Shown here: piece by piece, positions 1-10,749 of the stretch
Numbering within the stretch: the first letter of the stretch is position 1
Layout of the letters: each line of letters begins with the position of its first letter
Origin: Adiantum capillus-veneris
Taxonomy: Eukaryota; Streptophyta; Polypodiopsida; Polypodiales; Pteridaceae
DNA: 64,000 nt
NCBI GenBank assembly: GCA_014529385.2
Contig: CM043958.1
Coordinates: 137,931,043 to 137,995,042, forward strand
Direction of reading: 5' to 3'
Program-made: the position numbers and the translations under genes
The notes under the pieces: generated by a model
Database searches by the model: none
What the model saw: the letters and a program-made list of their open reading frames with translations, nothing else
Told to the model about the DNA's origin: nothing

Positions 1-600
1 CTCCAAGTTGAAAATCGAACCTAGCTGCTATAAGCATCTGAGTGAGCTCTCACATCATGCATGGCAAGTCTAGTTTCGTGCCTACCAAGTGTCCAGTTAG
101 CTAGTCTAACTGGCTCTCACACTCACTCTCAAGCTTGGAAACTCTCCCACAACTCCCACAAGACAAGAGGGCGCCCCCTAGCTGCTAAAGCAAGCTCTGA
201 GTGGCCTGGAACCTGTTCCCACACAGCCTCCTGCCCGGGTGCCTCCCTGCACAACTTTAGGAAAAATTGGTTTTAGGCTAAAACGACCCATACGACTCGG
301 AATTTAATGCCGTAAATTGCTATACTGAGCTCTAACTACGGCGTACTGGTCCGAGTACCTGCCATATCTAGCAGCCCTCGGGCTCCGAAAATGCATTTTT
401 TCAAATTCGGGGTACGGGTGTAGTTTTTCGAGACGGTCAAAACTGGACGGGTTGGGTCACCAAAAACTTACTATTTTTGGAATTTTTTTACAAAAAATAT
501 TTTAATTCACATTTCGAAGCTTTTAAACATTCTAAACATTATGGCACTGATAGAATTTGGAAAACTACTAAAAATAGTAACTTTTTCCATTATGTTCATT
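1..600. other. unassigned sequence left of a truncated gypsy element
   Basis: I recognise no gene here. A 71-codon open frame near the left edge has no motif or convincing composition. The stretch from about 470 to 600 is AT-rich. Readable gypsy coding sequence on the minus strand stops near 600-640, so this block probably lies beyond a truncation or insertion breakpoint. Confidence 0.4.
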
Positions 601-860
601 TCATGGTACAATGGCGCTCTTTTTGGGTCGGGTCAGAGACCTTATATAACTCATGTACTTGCCCCATACTCTCCTCTTGTTGAGCTTGAGAAACTCTATA
701 AGGAGGTTTATTAGGTGGTGAACTTCCTGAAACAAGTTCAATTGCATGGTCATCATTGCCTCGTTTAGGAGGTAGTTCATAAGGGATGTCGTCAATAAAG
801 ACATCTTGAAACCCCTTGAGAAAATTCGATAGCTCTAATTACTTGTGATTGTTTATATTT
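601..860 (-). pseudogene. gypsy reverse transcriptase N-terminal fragment
   Basis: Read on the minus strand, this encodes the start of a Ty3/gypsy reverse transcriptase region: FKGFQDVFIDDIP, then ELPPKRGNDDHAIELV, then PPYRVSQAQQEE. In intact plant gypsy elements these residues lie just upstream of the RT palm. The reading ends abruptly near 601-640, before the palm motifs, so the catalytic part of pol is missing. It continues the same element as the antisense gag and protease relics to its right, and the order gag, knuckle, protease, RT is correct for gypsy. Confidence 0.7.
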
Positions 861-1656
861 TCTTTTGCTAAAGCATTAGGTTCATTTTCAGAATCTTTAA
901 CAAAAATCAAGTACACGGAAATAGAGCTCTTTATTGACTTATTGGAAGCTTGCGTATGTATAATGGGTATGGTGTTACCCATTTCCTTAGCATCATGTAC
1001 ATATCTTTTTCCTTGAACCTAAAGTAGATTCTCCTTTTAGGGAATTTAACATTGGCAACCATGCAATCAAACCCTGGTGCCGCTAGGATTACATCCTCGT
1101 GCTTGAGAGGAGAGATAAGAAGTCCTCTTTCTCCACATAGCTTTGGACATGGAGCCTCAATTTTCCAATTAAGGGAGTGACTGAAGCTTCTTGCCCCTTG
1201 AAAGCACCATCTGTAGGTAGGACATCTCCCATCTCATAAGCTTGTATGCCTAGCTTGGTGGCCAACTCTGTGGATATGAAATTGTGAGTAGAACCGGGTC
1301 AAAGAGAATAAAATCATCATGTTCTCTTACCTTTCCCCAAGCATGGCATAGAGGAGATCCTTGTGGTGAGCTTCCTCTTCTTGGATTTTGACCAAGGTAG
1401 CTCTAGGAGGCTCATGGAACGTGTTCTTTTGGGGACAAGCGTGGTATGCATGCCCTTGCTCGCTGCACTTGAAACATTGGTTATCCTTGTGATAACGCTC
1501 AAGCTCTTCTGGAGAGAGTTTGTTTTTGACTTTGTAAACTCCCTTCTCCTTAGCTTTGTTGGAATTTCCCTTAGGAGACTTTTGGACATTGTCCTTCCCC
1601 TTAGGCTCATTGGAACCCTTGTTTTCCGTGGGCTTAGAATTTCTCTTAGCCCTTGT
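861..1656 (-). pseudogene. gypsy zinc knuckle and retropepsin relic
   Basis: The minus strand encodes a nucleocapsid CCHC knuckle (CFKCSEQGHAYHAC, about 1450-1500), preceded by KLSPEELERYHKDN. A retropepsin segment follows near 1265-1300. At the protease site the Asp of the D-S-G triad is followed by a one-base loss, which puts the G-S-T-H-N-F-I-S segment in another frame. This portion is also out of frame with the gag core to its right. The plus-strand relic at 6241-6897 is its closest relative in the window. Both proteases are broken, by different lesions. Confidence 0.75.
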
Positions 1657-2922
1657 TTAAAAATTGATTTGAGAACCCACCATAATATGGTGTATAACCG
1701 CCAATATGGTGCATGGCCTTTGGGAGTTGACATACTCCACCATTTCTTCAGTTAAGCCCGCACAATATTGCTGCTTTTGCTCTCCTAAATCCATATTTTT
1801 GAAGACAGTGGCTTTGAGATGTAGGTCCCAAAACTTGTCTACATATTTGTGAATGGATTCATAGGGAGAGAGCTTCAAGATTTTCCATTCGGTGAGTACT
1901 CTGTCTTTGGCATTGGTGGTCAAAAACTGCTTCATAATGGAAGCTCTTAAAGCTTTCCATGTTCGTGGAGCTTCACCGTTTGCCTGTAGGCTGGACCACC
2001 ATTGCTCGACAGACTTTTGAAAGTGTATAGCTACATGGTGTAGCTTAGAGGACTCCGTGAAGCCCTCATCTCCAAACGCCACATCGAATTGTTGGATAAA
2101 GGCGAAGACTTTGTTCGTAGCACCAAAGGTGCCATCGTAGGTAAGGAAAGAGATACTCTTTCCTCCCTCTTTGAACTTCTTGAGCTTTGACGACCTCTTC
2201 CATGTAGCATAGGATTTCCTATGGCCTCTTATTTTTTATGATTCAAAGGTTGCACCAGCACTTTCTTCAGCAGATGAAGAATTTGAGGAAGATAGAGAAG
2301 AGCATGACCTTTTTCTCGCCTTTTTCTTACCGTGATCTTCTTTGTCTACACCATCACTTTCATAAGAGGAAGAGAATGAAGAAAAAGGAGAAGAGGGTGT
2401 CCTCTTTCTTGCCTTTTTCTTCTCTTGCCTTTTGTCATCCCTCTTTGACTTATGGTGTGAAGAAGTGTGCGATGGTCTTCTCCGTTTAGGAGGTGATGGA
2501 GAGTGTTTAGCCTGCCGTCTTTGTGGAGCCATCTTCACTGATGTGGCAGGAGACTCACTTCTTTCACATTCCTGTGGTGGGGGCTCTTGAATTATCCTTT
2601 GGGAAGGAGATGCATCATCAAGAAGCAAATTTTTGAGCCCTTTGTATGGATCCTCTTCTTCTTCCCGAATCGGAGAGAGGGCTCTTTTGGGAGTCTCACA
2701 AGGAGGCTTCCTAGGTACTCTCTCGTCATGGTGGGGAGCTTGTATAATCCCATGAGCACGAATCTTCCATTGCACTTCACTTTGGAGGGATGGATTGACC
2801 ATGGCTTGTTGAAGCCTAGAAACAAGGTAGTTAACAAGCATAGGGGTATCATTAGCAGCCTTCTCATTAGCAAAATCAAAGTTATCAACATTAATTTCAC
2901 TCTCTTTATTATGGTCATCCAT
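1657..2922 (-). pseudogene. gypsy gag relic (N-terminal region plus gag core)
   Basis: One minus-strand frame runs from the ATG at 2922 through an N-terminal region (NVDNFDFANEKAANDTPM), a long basic Ser/Arg/Lys-rich tract (about residues 90-225), and the conserved gag core (FLTYDGTFGATNKVFAFIQ, then WWSSLQ, SIMKQFL, IHKYVDKFWDLHL). The only stop I see inside the frame is a TAA at 2233-2235. The core matches the Retrotrans_gag pattern: capsid-like helices with a conserved W and an HKYVDKFWDLHLKA segment. The same protein is encoded on the plus strand from 5173, so the two relics are one family in inverted orientation. The serine-arginine-like tract is unusually long for a gag N-terminus. Confidence 0.82.
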
Positions 2923-2940
2923 TCTAACAAATTTTCGGTT

Positions 2941-3325
2941 TAAACTTTTTAAGTGTACTTTGGCACTTCAAGCCCTAGTTCCTACTCCTCTTTACCCCTT
3001 TAGAAAAAGCACTCAAGCTATTGTACCCGTGGCTCGAATACATTAATTGCAGGGAATAGAAGAGAGGGTCGTTCAACATCAAAACATCACCGGCTCCTGT
3101 CAAGCTTCTAATAGCTCAATAGTGGTTAAGCCGTAGGCAATCCCCGTAGGACTCCACAATTAAGACCATAGCTCTTGACGGTGATGCCCTGTTATCTGCA
3201 CGAAGATAGCCGCACTGCAAGGCTGAAAAATCCCTATTCTACTTACTCAAATGCAATTACTAGTACCAACCATTTATAGCTAGCTTGAGGACCTCCCTTC
3301 TTGAGCAAGAAAAGAGAAACCTTGT
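2941..3325 (-). other. untranslated leader of the antisense gypsy element
   Basis: No coding sequence is visible. The stretch lies between the gag start at 2922 and the primer-binding site at 3326-3337, which is where a gypsy 5' leader belongs. Just beside the PBS the minus strand reads GGTTTCTCTTTTCTTGCT. The same string follows the PBS of the plus-strand relative at about 4790, supporting the leader call and the shared ancestry. Confidence 0.55.
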
Positions 3326-3337
3326 GCTCTTATACCA
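3326..3337 (-). other. primer-binding site, initiator-Met tRNA type
   Basis: On the minus strand this reads TGGTATAAGAGC, one base different from the canonical plant iMet PBS TGGTATCAGAGC. One T separates it from an upstream ...GCTACA, the expected CA end of an LTR. It faces the antisense gag relic. Confidence 0.75.
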
Positions 3338-3338
3338 A

Positions 3339-3905
3339 TGTAGCATTTAATGGCCTAGTAACTTGTGTGTTGCGGAAGGAGAGAGAGAGTCTTCTTGCTT
3401 CACACATGAGTTATTGTGAGTGTGTATGCAATAATGCCTTTGAAAAATCAGCCCCCCCTCTCTCTTGGTCGACCCCTCTTGCTATTTGCTCATGCTACCA
3501 CCCCATTGGACCTCTCCAGGCTTAGCCAATAGGATTTAAGGAGCATAAGTGATAGCCTTATGACATGTGTCTCCCTTCCCTTTCTGTGAGAGATTTAGGT
3601 AATTAATTAATGCAACTAAACTCTCATTAGACCCCTTTGTCTCCTGGCCAATAGGAATCAGGCAAGTCATTAGGCTGTTAAATGATCATTGGACCCCTTG
3701 GGAGATTGTCCAGTAGTCTTCTAGAGAGCTTAATTCTTATTGGTTCTTTTATTAATGTTTCTAAATTAATTAAACTAGATTTACTCTAGCATAATTCTCA
3801 TTGGTCCACCTCCATGGCCATCAAATAGGATTTGAGTACACCTTGTGGGCATCTGGCCTTAGGGAGTTGACAAGTGTCCCTCATTCCCTTTGTGTAACGG
3901 AGGCT

Positions 3906-3967
<62 letters not shown>

Positions 3968-4180
3968 CGTGTGTTTCTCTCCCATCCCCTACTTGCAAGG
4001 CTTGCCCCTTCCTTTGTAGGAGTTGTGAAGACTTTTGGTACACACACAAAGCATCCAATATTCCTAATCTTTTGACATTTGGACACAAACTTTGAATTTT
4101 GGAAGTCTTAATGGGCTGAACCTTAGGGTCTTTAAAGCCCATTGTTGCACATTTCTCTTTTGCAAATGGCACCCTTTTGG
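3339..4180 (-). repeat. probable 5' LTR of the antisense gypsy element
   Basis: The inner end at 3339 (TGTAGCATTT on the plus strand, ...ATGCTACA on the minus) directly abuts the PBS. The outer boundary is not resolved and 4180 is only a guess. The segment holds degenerate internal repeats around cattggaccccttgg at about 3505, 3695 and 3805, and a long TG microsatellite. No second LTR remains because the element is truncated at its pol end. Confidence 0.45.
3909..3964. repeat. (TG)n microsatellite
   Basis: An almost perfect TG dinucleotide run of about 55 bp within the probable antisense LTR. Open frames across it that encode alternating Val-Cys or His-Thr are artefacts of the repeat. Confidence 0.98.
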
Positions 4181-4189
4181 ATCCCTATT

Positions 4190-4773
4190 TTCCCTCCTTT
4201 GGTTCCCTACTATGGGCGGTCTGCCAGCTTAAGCAATATTCTAGCTTTTTCTCCCCTGGCACTTCCACATATTAAATGATCACTTTAAAATGAGAAAATC
4301 ATCTAGGAGAATTAGATATTAGTTATTATGATAGGAACTATTCCTTTCTCCTATGAATGATTCTTCTTCCTCTTCCTTACCCTCATTCCCCGCTAGCTCT
4401 CTCCACCTCCGAAGGTGTTTGAGGCCTTGGGACTGAGGCTGGGGATGGGTAATGCTTTTACAAAGTTTATGTTATGCTTGTGATGAATGGAGCTTTCCAT
4501 CTTCATAGCATCACCTAGTCACAAGGAACACATATATTGTATTGTACCAGGTCTCTCTTTATGGAAGAATCTATAATACAAAAGCCTTTTGGAGGGGGGA
4601 CCGGCTCCAAGTTAATCCGGTCCTCAACTCTTGTCAAATTCTCTAAACTCTCTCTCTTGAAAAATTATTGTTCATGACAAGTTAGTTAAGTATTATGGTT
4701 ATGTTGCTACTGCTAATTAAGTTCACCCTCTATGTTCTTCAAGTAGTCTCATAAAAATGCCATTTCCATTACA
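4190..4773 (+). repeat. probable 5' LTR of the sense gypsy element (left end uncertain)
   Basis: The right end is fixed by ...CATTACA at 4773, one base before the PBS at 4775. The left end is not visible and the start given is approximate. The U5 side is pyrimidine-rich (aactctctctctt at about 4640). No matching 3' LTR remains, because the element is broken after the protease at about 6897. Confidence 0.45.
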
Positions 4774-4774
4774 T

Positions 4775-4786
4775 TGGTATCAGAGC
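4775..4786 (+). other. primer-binding site, initiator-Met tRNA
   Basis: Reads TGGTATCAGAGC, an exact match to the 3' end of plant initiator-Met tRNA as used by many plant LTR retrotransposons. It lies one base after the LTR end and about 390 bases upstream of the gag start. Confidence 0.9.
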
Positions 4787-5172
4787 TTTTGGTTTCTCTT
4801 TTCTTGCTTAAGAAGATAGGTCCTTAAGTTGTCCATGAGAGGTTGGACCTGTTCATTGCAATAGGGTAAGTGGGACATGGATCTATTATCTTGGTTGAGG
4901 TTTGAGGTATACCGTTGGGAACTATAGTCTTAATAATGGAGTCTCTTGGGGCTTGCCTTTGGCTTAACCATTATTGAGCTACGAGCAAGCTCAATAGGAA
5001 CCATAATCAACCGAGCAATGTTAGACCCTCTCCACTAGTCTTCAATCAATAGTGTCTAAACCACGTGTATGGCTACTTTTGAGAACTAATTTTCAAAGGT
5101 AAAGAAGAGTCGCGACTAAGGTTTTTGAGGGTACCAAAGCACAAAGTAATTCTATACATAAGTTTAATTAGC

Positions 5173-6240
5173 ATGGTTGACAATAACCAATAGAGTAGAA
5201 TGAACATTGATAACTTTGATTTTGCACATGAAAGTGCTAATGATAATGCCCCCATGTTTGTTAGTTATCTTGTTACTAGGTTGCATCAAGCTATGGGCAA
5301 CCCTGCTTTGCAAGCCGGAGTTACCCAACAAGTTCGTGCTTATGGGATTTCCCTTCCTCTCCAAGAGGAGAGATAGCTTAGGATGCCTCTTGATGAGACT
5401 TCCAAAAGAAGACTCTCTCCCATAAGAGAGGAGGAATCCAAATAATGAGAAAGAAGTGAATCCTTAAGTTCCTTTGAAGATGTGGCTCCACAAAGACGAT
5501 GGTCTAGACGGTTGCCGTGTCCTCCCAAGAGGAAACAGTTAACCCATAGTCCTTCTCCTCCTTACTCCAAAAGGCAAGAGAGGAAACAAAGGAAGAAAAA
5601 GGCAAGAAAGAGGTCACCCTCTTCTTCTTCTTCTTCACCTTCATCCTCTTTTGAAAAAATCAACAGCTATTCTCCTAGAGAATACAAGAGGAGAGGACAT
5701 TGCAAAACTTACCTTGCATGGCCAAGGTCCCAAAAGCTGAAGAAATTCAAAGGGGGAGGAAAGAGTATCTCTTTTCTCACCTATGATGGCACCTTTGGTG
5801 CCACCAACAAAGTATTGGCCTTCATCCAGAAATTTGATGTGGCCTTTGGAGACAAGGACTTCACGGAGCCCTTCAAGCTATTCCATGTAGCTATGCACTT
5901 CCAAAAATCTGGTCCTCAATGGTGTGCTAGCCTTTGTGGCAATGGAAAAGTCCCAAAGACATCAAAAACTCTACGAGTTTCCATCATGAAGCAATTCATT
6001 GCAAGCAATGCAAAGGACAAAGTTCTTATCGAATGGAAAAGTTTGAAGCTGCTCTCCAATGAGTCTATCCATAAATATGTGGACAAGTTTTGGGATTTAC
6101 ATCTCAAGGCTACTGTCTTTCAAAAGATAGACTTTGCCGAGCGAAAGCAACAATTCTGTGCGGGATTACCGAAAGAAATGGTCGAGTATGCCAACTCTCA
6201 ATGGCTGGTTCTATCACTGAATTAATCCACCACACTATGG
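5173..6240 (+). pseudogene. gypsy gag relic (sense copy)
   Basis: The frame from the ATG at 5173 aligns with the antisense gag at 2922 (MVDNN..., then NIDNFDFAHESANDNAPM), but has a TAG at codon 7. Further stops follow in the 5370-5465 stretch. From 5482 the frame is open for about 240 codons: a basic/Ser-rich tract (KKARKRSPSSSSSS), then the gag core (FLTYDGTFGATNKVLAFIQ, SIMKQFI, IHKYVDKFWDLHLKA). At about 6200 the frame shifts and continues as ELIHHTMVSLRINFQQGARR. Retrotrans_gag family by motif. It encoded the virus-like-particle structural protein and cannot be functional as it stands. Confidence 0.82.
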
Positions 6241-6897
6241 TTTCTTTGCGCATCAATTTCCAACAAGGGGCTAGAAGGAATACCAAGCCCATGGAAATCA
6301 AAGACAAAAGTGATGCAAAGGGAAAAAACAATGCCCAAAATTCTTTCCAAGGCAATTCCAACAACAACAACAACAATCGGTCCAAGGAGAAGGGAGTTTA
6401 CAAAGGTAAAAATAAACTCTCCTGAAGATCTAGAATATTTTTGTAAGGACCACAAATGCTTCAAATGTGGGGAGCAAGAACATGGCTACCGTTCTTGCCC
6501 CAAAAGAAATACCCGCAATGAGACTCCTAGAACTTCAACGATCAAAGCTCCAAAAGAGGATGCTCATTTCAAAGGATCACCTCTCTCCTATGCTTGGGGA
6601 AAGGTAAGGGAGCATGATTACTTCATCCTGTTTGAACTTGGATCTACTCACAACTTCATATCAATAGAGTTGGCCACTAAGCTGGGCATTCAAGCTTTCG
6701 AGATGGGAGATATTGTAACTGCCAATGGAGCTTTCAAGCGACAACAAGCCTCCGCTACTCTCTTGATTGGGAAGTTGAGGCTTCATGTCCAAAGCTACAT
6801 CGACAAAGAAGACTTTTTCATCTCTCCTCTCCAACATGAGCATGTTATCCTTTATCCTAACAATCCCCCACTTAAAGGAAAATGTGCTGATAAGTAG
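6241..6897 (+). pseudogene. gypsy zinc knuckle and inactive retropepsin
   Basis: After an Asn-rich linker and another frameshift near 6410, the frame 6310-6897 encodes a CCHC knuckle (CFKCGEQEHGYRSC, about 6460-6500). A retropepsin-like domain follows (FILFELGSTHNFISIELATK, then GKLRLHVQSY). The catalytic D-S-G triad is replaced by E-L-G, so the protease active-site Asp is missing. Coding similarity ends near 6890 and antisense copia sequence begins a few tens of bases on, so the element is truncated before its reverse transcriptase. This frame is out of register with the upstream gag. Confidence 0.8.
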
Positions 6898-6949
6898 GTC
6901 CTACTAGCTAAACTACTAGTATGTACAAGAAAACAGTTGAGAGACTCTC

Positions 6950-8240
6950 TCAAACTACACTAGCTATCTCACTCAATTGATCTACATGCAACCGTATCGT
7001 CTCTAGTGGTAGGTGAGTGTGCGTACCCACACTAGAGCCTGCATGTAAATCGTGCAAACTACTCTTGATGGTATGCAAAACTCCACTATGCATCATGCTA
7101 GTGTCATTCACTGTACGACTAACAATCCCTGCTACAAATGCTTGCACTACAGCTACTAGGTCGGACCTCAAAAGTAGTAGGTTGTACATGAGATGTTCAA
7201 ACGTTGACAAAATCTATGCAAACCTGGCTGTACTTGCCTCCCTTGTGCTATTTGCAATCACTACATCATTATGACTACCCATCACATATGGATGTGTGAA
7301 CATTGACACTGGGATGGTTATGTCCCTCTCACCCATAGACAGAACTGTGTGTCCTGACACCAAATCATCAACCTCTAGCATGAGCATATCAAAGAATTCC
7401 ATGTCTATCATCTCTGCCTATGTGGCTAGGGAGCTACCTCCACCTGCATAGACTCCAGTGACACTTGTTGTGCCTCATTAGAGCACTACCACTCTACGTC
7501 TATCTATATAGAGTCTACTGGCACGTCTTGCAATTTCAATGCTTTCTCTCATGAGCATGGTGGATCTTACCCATGAAGGAGACACATCTCGTCTCTCACC
7601 CGGAGCATTCCAATAACAAAACCGAGAGCATGCTACCTTGAACCTCACACTTATGCATAGGATATACCAAGCCACTGCGGGCTCCTTTGGCAATCACTAA
7701 TGATCCACAATGCATATGGAAAGACAAATCTCTAAGAAGTTTTTCACACCCAAAATCTGCTAATTGTCTCACTAAGATCAAGCTCTCTCTCACCTGATGT
7801 ACATGGCGCAAATTTCATAGCGTATATGATGCACCACTTGGAAATGACAAGCAGATATCTCCTACACCTGCAATGTCAAAGAGTGAACCATCAACCAAGT
7901 GCACAAAGCCAATTATCCCACTAGAGAAGCTGCTAAGACAGTCACAATGCGGTGTGACATTGAAAACTGCATCCTAATCTAGCAACCAACGTGGAAAAGT
8001 GTCACCGCTCAAAGACATGTAATCGGGAGGAACGATAAAGAGAAACATGACATCACCACTGTCATTGGCATATGAAACCACCACTCTATCATGTATCAAA
8101 AACTCATCTGCACTACACATAGGTCTCCAATGCTAACTCATACATTTGAAACAACGACGCCTAATGTGCCCTATGTGACCCAAATGCCAACATCGCATAT
8201 ATCGGCAATAACGAGACCGTCGTCTCTCATGAGTCACCAC
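6950..8240 (-). pseudogene. copia gag-protease relic with GAG-pre-integrase domain
   Basis: Read on the minus strand from about 8230: a degenerate nucleocapsid knuckle (RCWHLGHIGHIRRRC), a retropepsin site where WLLD is followed by a stop codon in place of the usual T-G (about 7965-7985), then a GAG-pre-integrase-like domain (MRHVHQVRESLILVRQLADFGCE, SFHMHCGSLVIAKGARSG) at 7600-7811. This order is that of Ty1/copia pol. Downstream, 6950-7690 encodes protein-like text (EVDDLVSGHTVLSMGERDITIPV; FVAGIVSRTVNDTSMMH) that matches no integrase motif I know. It may be a lineage-specific spacer or an unrelated fusion. No intact frame remains. Confidence 0.65.
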
Positions 8241-9330
8241 TATAGAATCTAAACTTTCACATATGTTTGCAAACTAGATGCCAAGAAGCCAAAATATGGC
8301 AAGAAATCTAGGGATAAATATGGCAGAGTCTCCCCTGTAAACTGAGGAAAACCTCAAGTAAAATCTCTACCATAAACCATGCCAAACTGGCAACAAAGTG
8401 GGAGATCACTCGACCACTATAGAATCACGAAACCCATGATCAAACGTCTCAAAATTGTTGCTCACATATGCATAAAATCAGCTCCACAATTTGCAAACTG
8501 CAAGCGTATAATCTGGGACAAACAGCTCAATTGAGCATATAGTGCATAACCATATACACAAGTAGTGAGCAAACTAGCTTAAATGGCATCCCACAAGAGA
8601 AATTTCCTGCAAAAGTCTGCAAAAAACCTGTGAGACCTATGACTGTCTGTTTGTAGCCACACAAGCATACACAATTTTCACTCCTATGAGAGTGGATACA
8701 AGAACACTAAACTATGTCCAAGCTGACAAAACCTGTCAAAAGTGAGTGTGAACACTCAATCACTATCAAAGTGGGAGTCAAACTTGACCACTAAAACCAT
8801 CAAAGAGTAAAACTGTAGATACGCATAAAACATGGTAAGAAGCCGGAAAAAATCCGACAGAGTTTTCCCTAAAATTGAGTGAAAAACTCAAAAAATCTCA
8901 CCAATATCGCATAAAGCATACATACACTCAGTGTTTCAGTAAACAGATCCACAAATGGTATACAAGCTCACTCTTGAATGAGCGGCTCTATGGACCTTTA
9001 CCTATCCAAAAATTCTGTAAACCTATGAACTTGGTAGCTACAAGATATACCTATCTCACGTTGTATCAGCATATGCATACACAACATGAATTGTACAAAA
9101 GCGTGCTAAAATTTTCTCTCTAGAATGCCCCAGATAGTCATACATAATCTGCATTGCAAGAAAATGCAAACTGCAAGCAAAATGGTCAAAAGTTTGGTGC
9201 ACTACCTCATTGATAAAAAAACACGTCGATCAAAAACCAAACACAAAGCATGACCAGCTGCATGTGGTTTAAATCATTTTCTAAGCCGCGCTCGTGGGAA
9301 AAACTACTCCAAAATGGACCGTTGGAGACA
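8241..9330. other. non-coding, leader-like sequence
   Basis: No gene is supported. A degenerate motif recurs at about 8280-8350 and 8830-8890 (gccaagaag/ggtaagaag ... ggcagagtctcccct / gacagagttttccct, then gtgaaaaactc-type text). A similar string (gacagagtttccccaaaa) occurs in the leader of the Tat-like gypsy element at about 59880. This suggests the stretch is untranslated leader of the antisense retroelement to its left. I found no LTR ends or PBS. Confidence 0.4.
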
Positions 9331-10036
9331 CAAACTTGACTGCCGTTAAATGAAAATGCACATAACTTGATCAAAACAATTCCAAATTTAACCAGACTTC
9401 ACTAGTGTGACTAGGACAACTAATGTGCATTAGGTCAATGGGTTTCATGTTAATTCTGGGTCAAAGATATATGGATCACAATTCATGCTAGAATAAGTGA
9501 ATTTCTTAGAGTTTATTAGAGTTCATTTCTTCCCAAACTTGCATGGTGATAACCCCTAATTGAGATTTAGCTCTTGGTCAACTTTTTGCAAGATTCTGAC
9601 ACTATAGGGTACATGCATCACAATCCATGTTTAGCAACATTTTGCAACTATGAGTGTATGAGTGGATAGACACAACTGGGAGGAGTATCCTGCTAAAATT
9701 TCTCTAGATTTGGAGGTGGGGGTACATGGATCAGAATCCATGTTCCACCCCCAAATTGCATTGTGATTGTATGATTGGATTCTGCCCTACTTGAAGAGTT
9801 CCTTGGTGAATTCTTTTTGTGTTTGGATAAGATTTAATGCCTCTAATAGCCATGACAATTTGCAAACAATTTATTTTGGTTTTGATCCGTGTAGTTGATT
9901 CGGTTCTTTTTGTGTAGTGTGAGTTATATAGACTTGTACATGGTCGGTAGAAGAACATATCTATCAAATCTAGTGTGGTGTGGTAGCTTTGAGTGTTCAC
10001 AATAGGTATAGAAGTAATAATGTAACTCTAAGTCAC

Positions 10037-10086
<50 letters not shown>
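9331..10086. repeat. dispersed ~750-bp repeat ending in a TC tract (copy 1)
   Basis: This block is strongly similar to 36947-37737 in the same orientation. Shared strings include gtgtgactaggacaactaa, catggtgataacccctaa and tagtgtggtgtggtagcttt. Both copies end in a (TC)n run. Three imperfect palindromes related to atggatcacaatccatg lie inside at about 9470, 9612 and 9725. I see no LTR ends, PBS or convincing ORF. A minus-strand frame in both copies (DTQSYHTT-like) is conserved only as far as the DNA is. Class unknown: possibly an LTR part, a retroposon or a satellite-like unit. Confidence 0.75.
10041..10086. repeat. (TC)n microsatellite at the end of repeat copy 1
   Basis: An uninterrupted TC dinucleotide run of about 46 bp forming the right-hand end of the dispersed repeat. 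The equivalent tract in the second copy is nearly twice as long. Confidence 0.97.
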
Positions 10087-10089
<3 letters not shown>

Positions 10090-10680
10090 TAAAAATGAGC
10101 CCTATTTTGCTCCATTTTGCCTATATGTGCCCGACCTACCTAGAGTGATAAATGCATACTTACCTTGCTTGTCTTGATTTCTTATGGTATATCACCTACG
10201 GCTCAAACAGTTCATCATTTGGATACTCGGTCACAAATGCCCTTGATTTTGAAATTTTGATCCATTGTAAGTTGGCCCAAAATTTGACATGTGCCAAATT
10301 CTTCCAAACTTGACATGCTTGAAACCCCTGTTTGTTGATTTGGAGTTTGATTTGAGAACTTAATTTTGACTTTTTTGGCTCAATTTATTAATTTTTATCC
10401 TTATTAGCTTAAAGGCTAAAGAAAATTATTAGAAATTATTATTATTTGGACAAAAATTAGCCAAAATTATTGCCTAGACACATATATACATACTCTCGCT
10501 CTAGGCATCATGTCTCTAAAAACTTGTCAATATGGGTCATTATTATGCCTGATAAGGGATAAGCCCTAATAAAAAGCAACTAAAAAGATAAATTTAATGG
10601 GAAAAGCATGCTTTGTACACTATATTCATAAAATGACGACATCTTGTAGCTTAAGATCTTGCAATAGGCTACCAAAACTA
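10087..10680. other. AT-rich non-coding stretch
   Basis: No gene is supported. The sequence is AT-rich with several runs of attatt. A short pyrimidine block (about 10683-10700, purine-rich on the minus strand) marks the likely polypurine tract of the antisense relic to its right, so the right part of this stretch may be LTR. Confidence 0.4.
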
Positions 10681-10749
10681 CTGCTACTCCCCCCTTCCCA
10701 GTTTGAGTCATTTCGGACGAAGGTTTGTGCAATGTGCATTGGTGCAAAC

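Noticed and set aside
3801-4172. Open frames on both strands rich in Val-Cys or His-Thr repeats
   Set aside because: They are simply translations of the (TG)n microsatellite; no domain flanks it.
4300-4320. Possible host promoter between the divergent gag relics
   Set aside because: The region is accounted for by LTR and leader sequence; no separate host transcription unit is supported.
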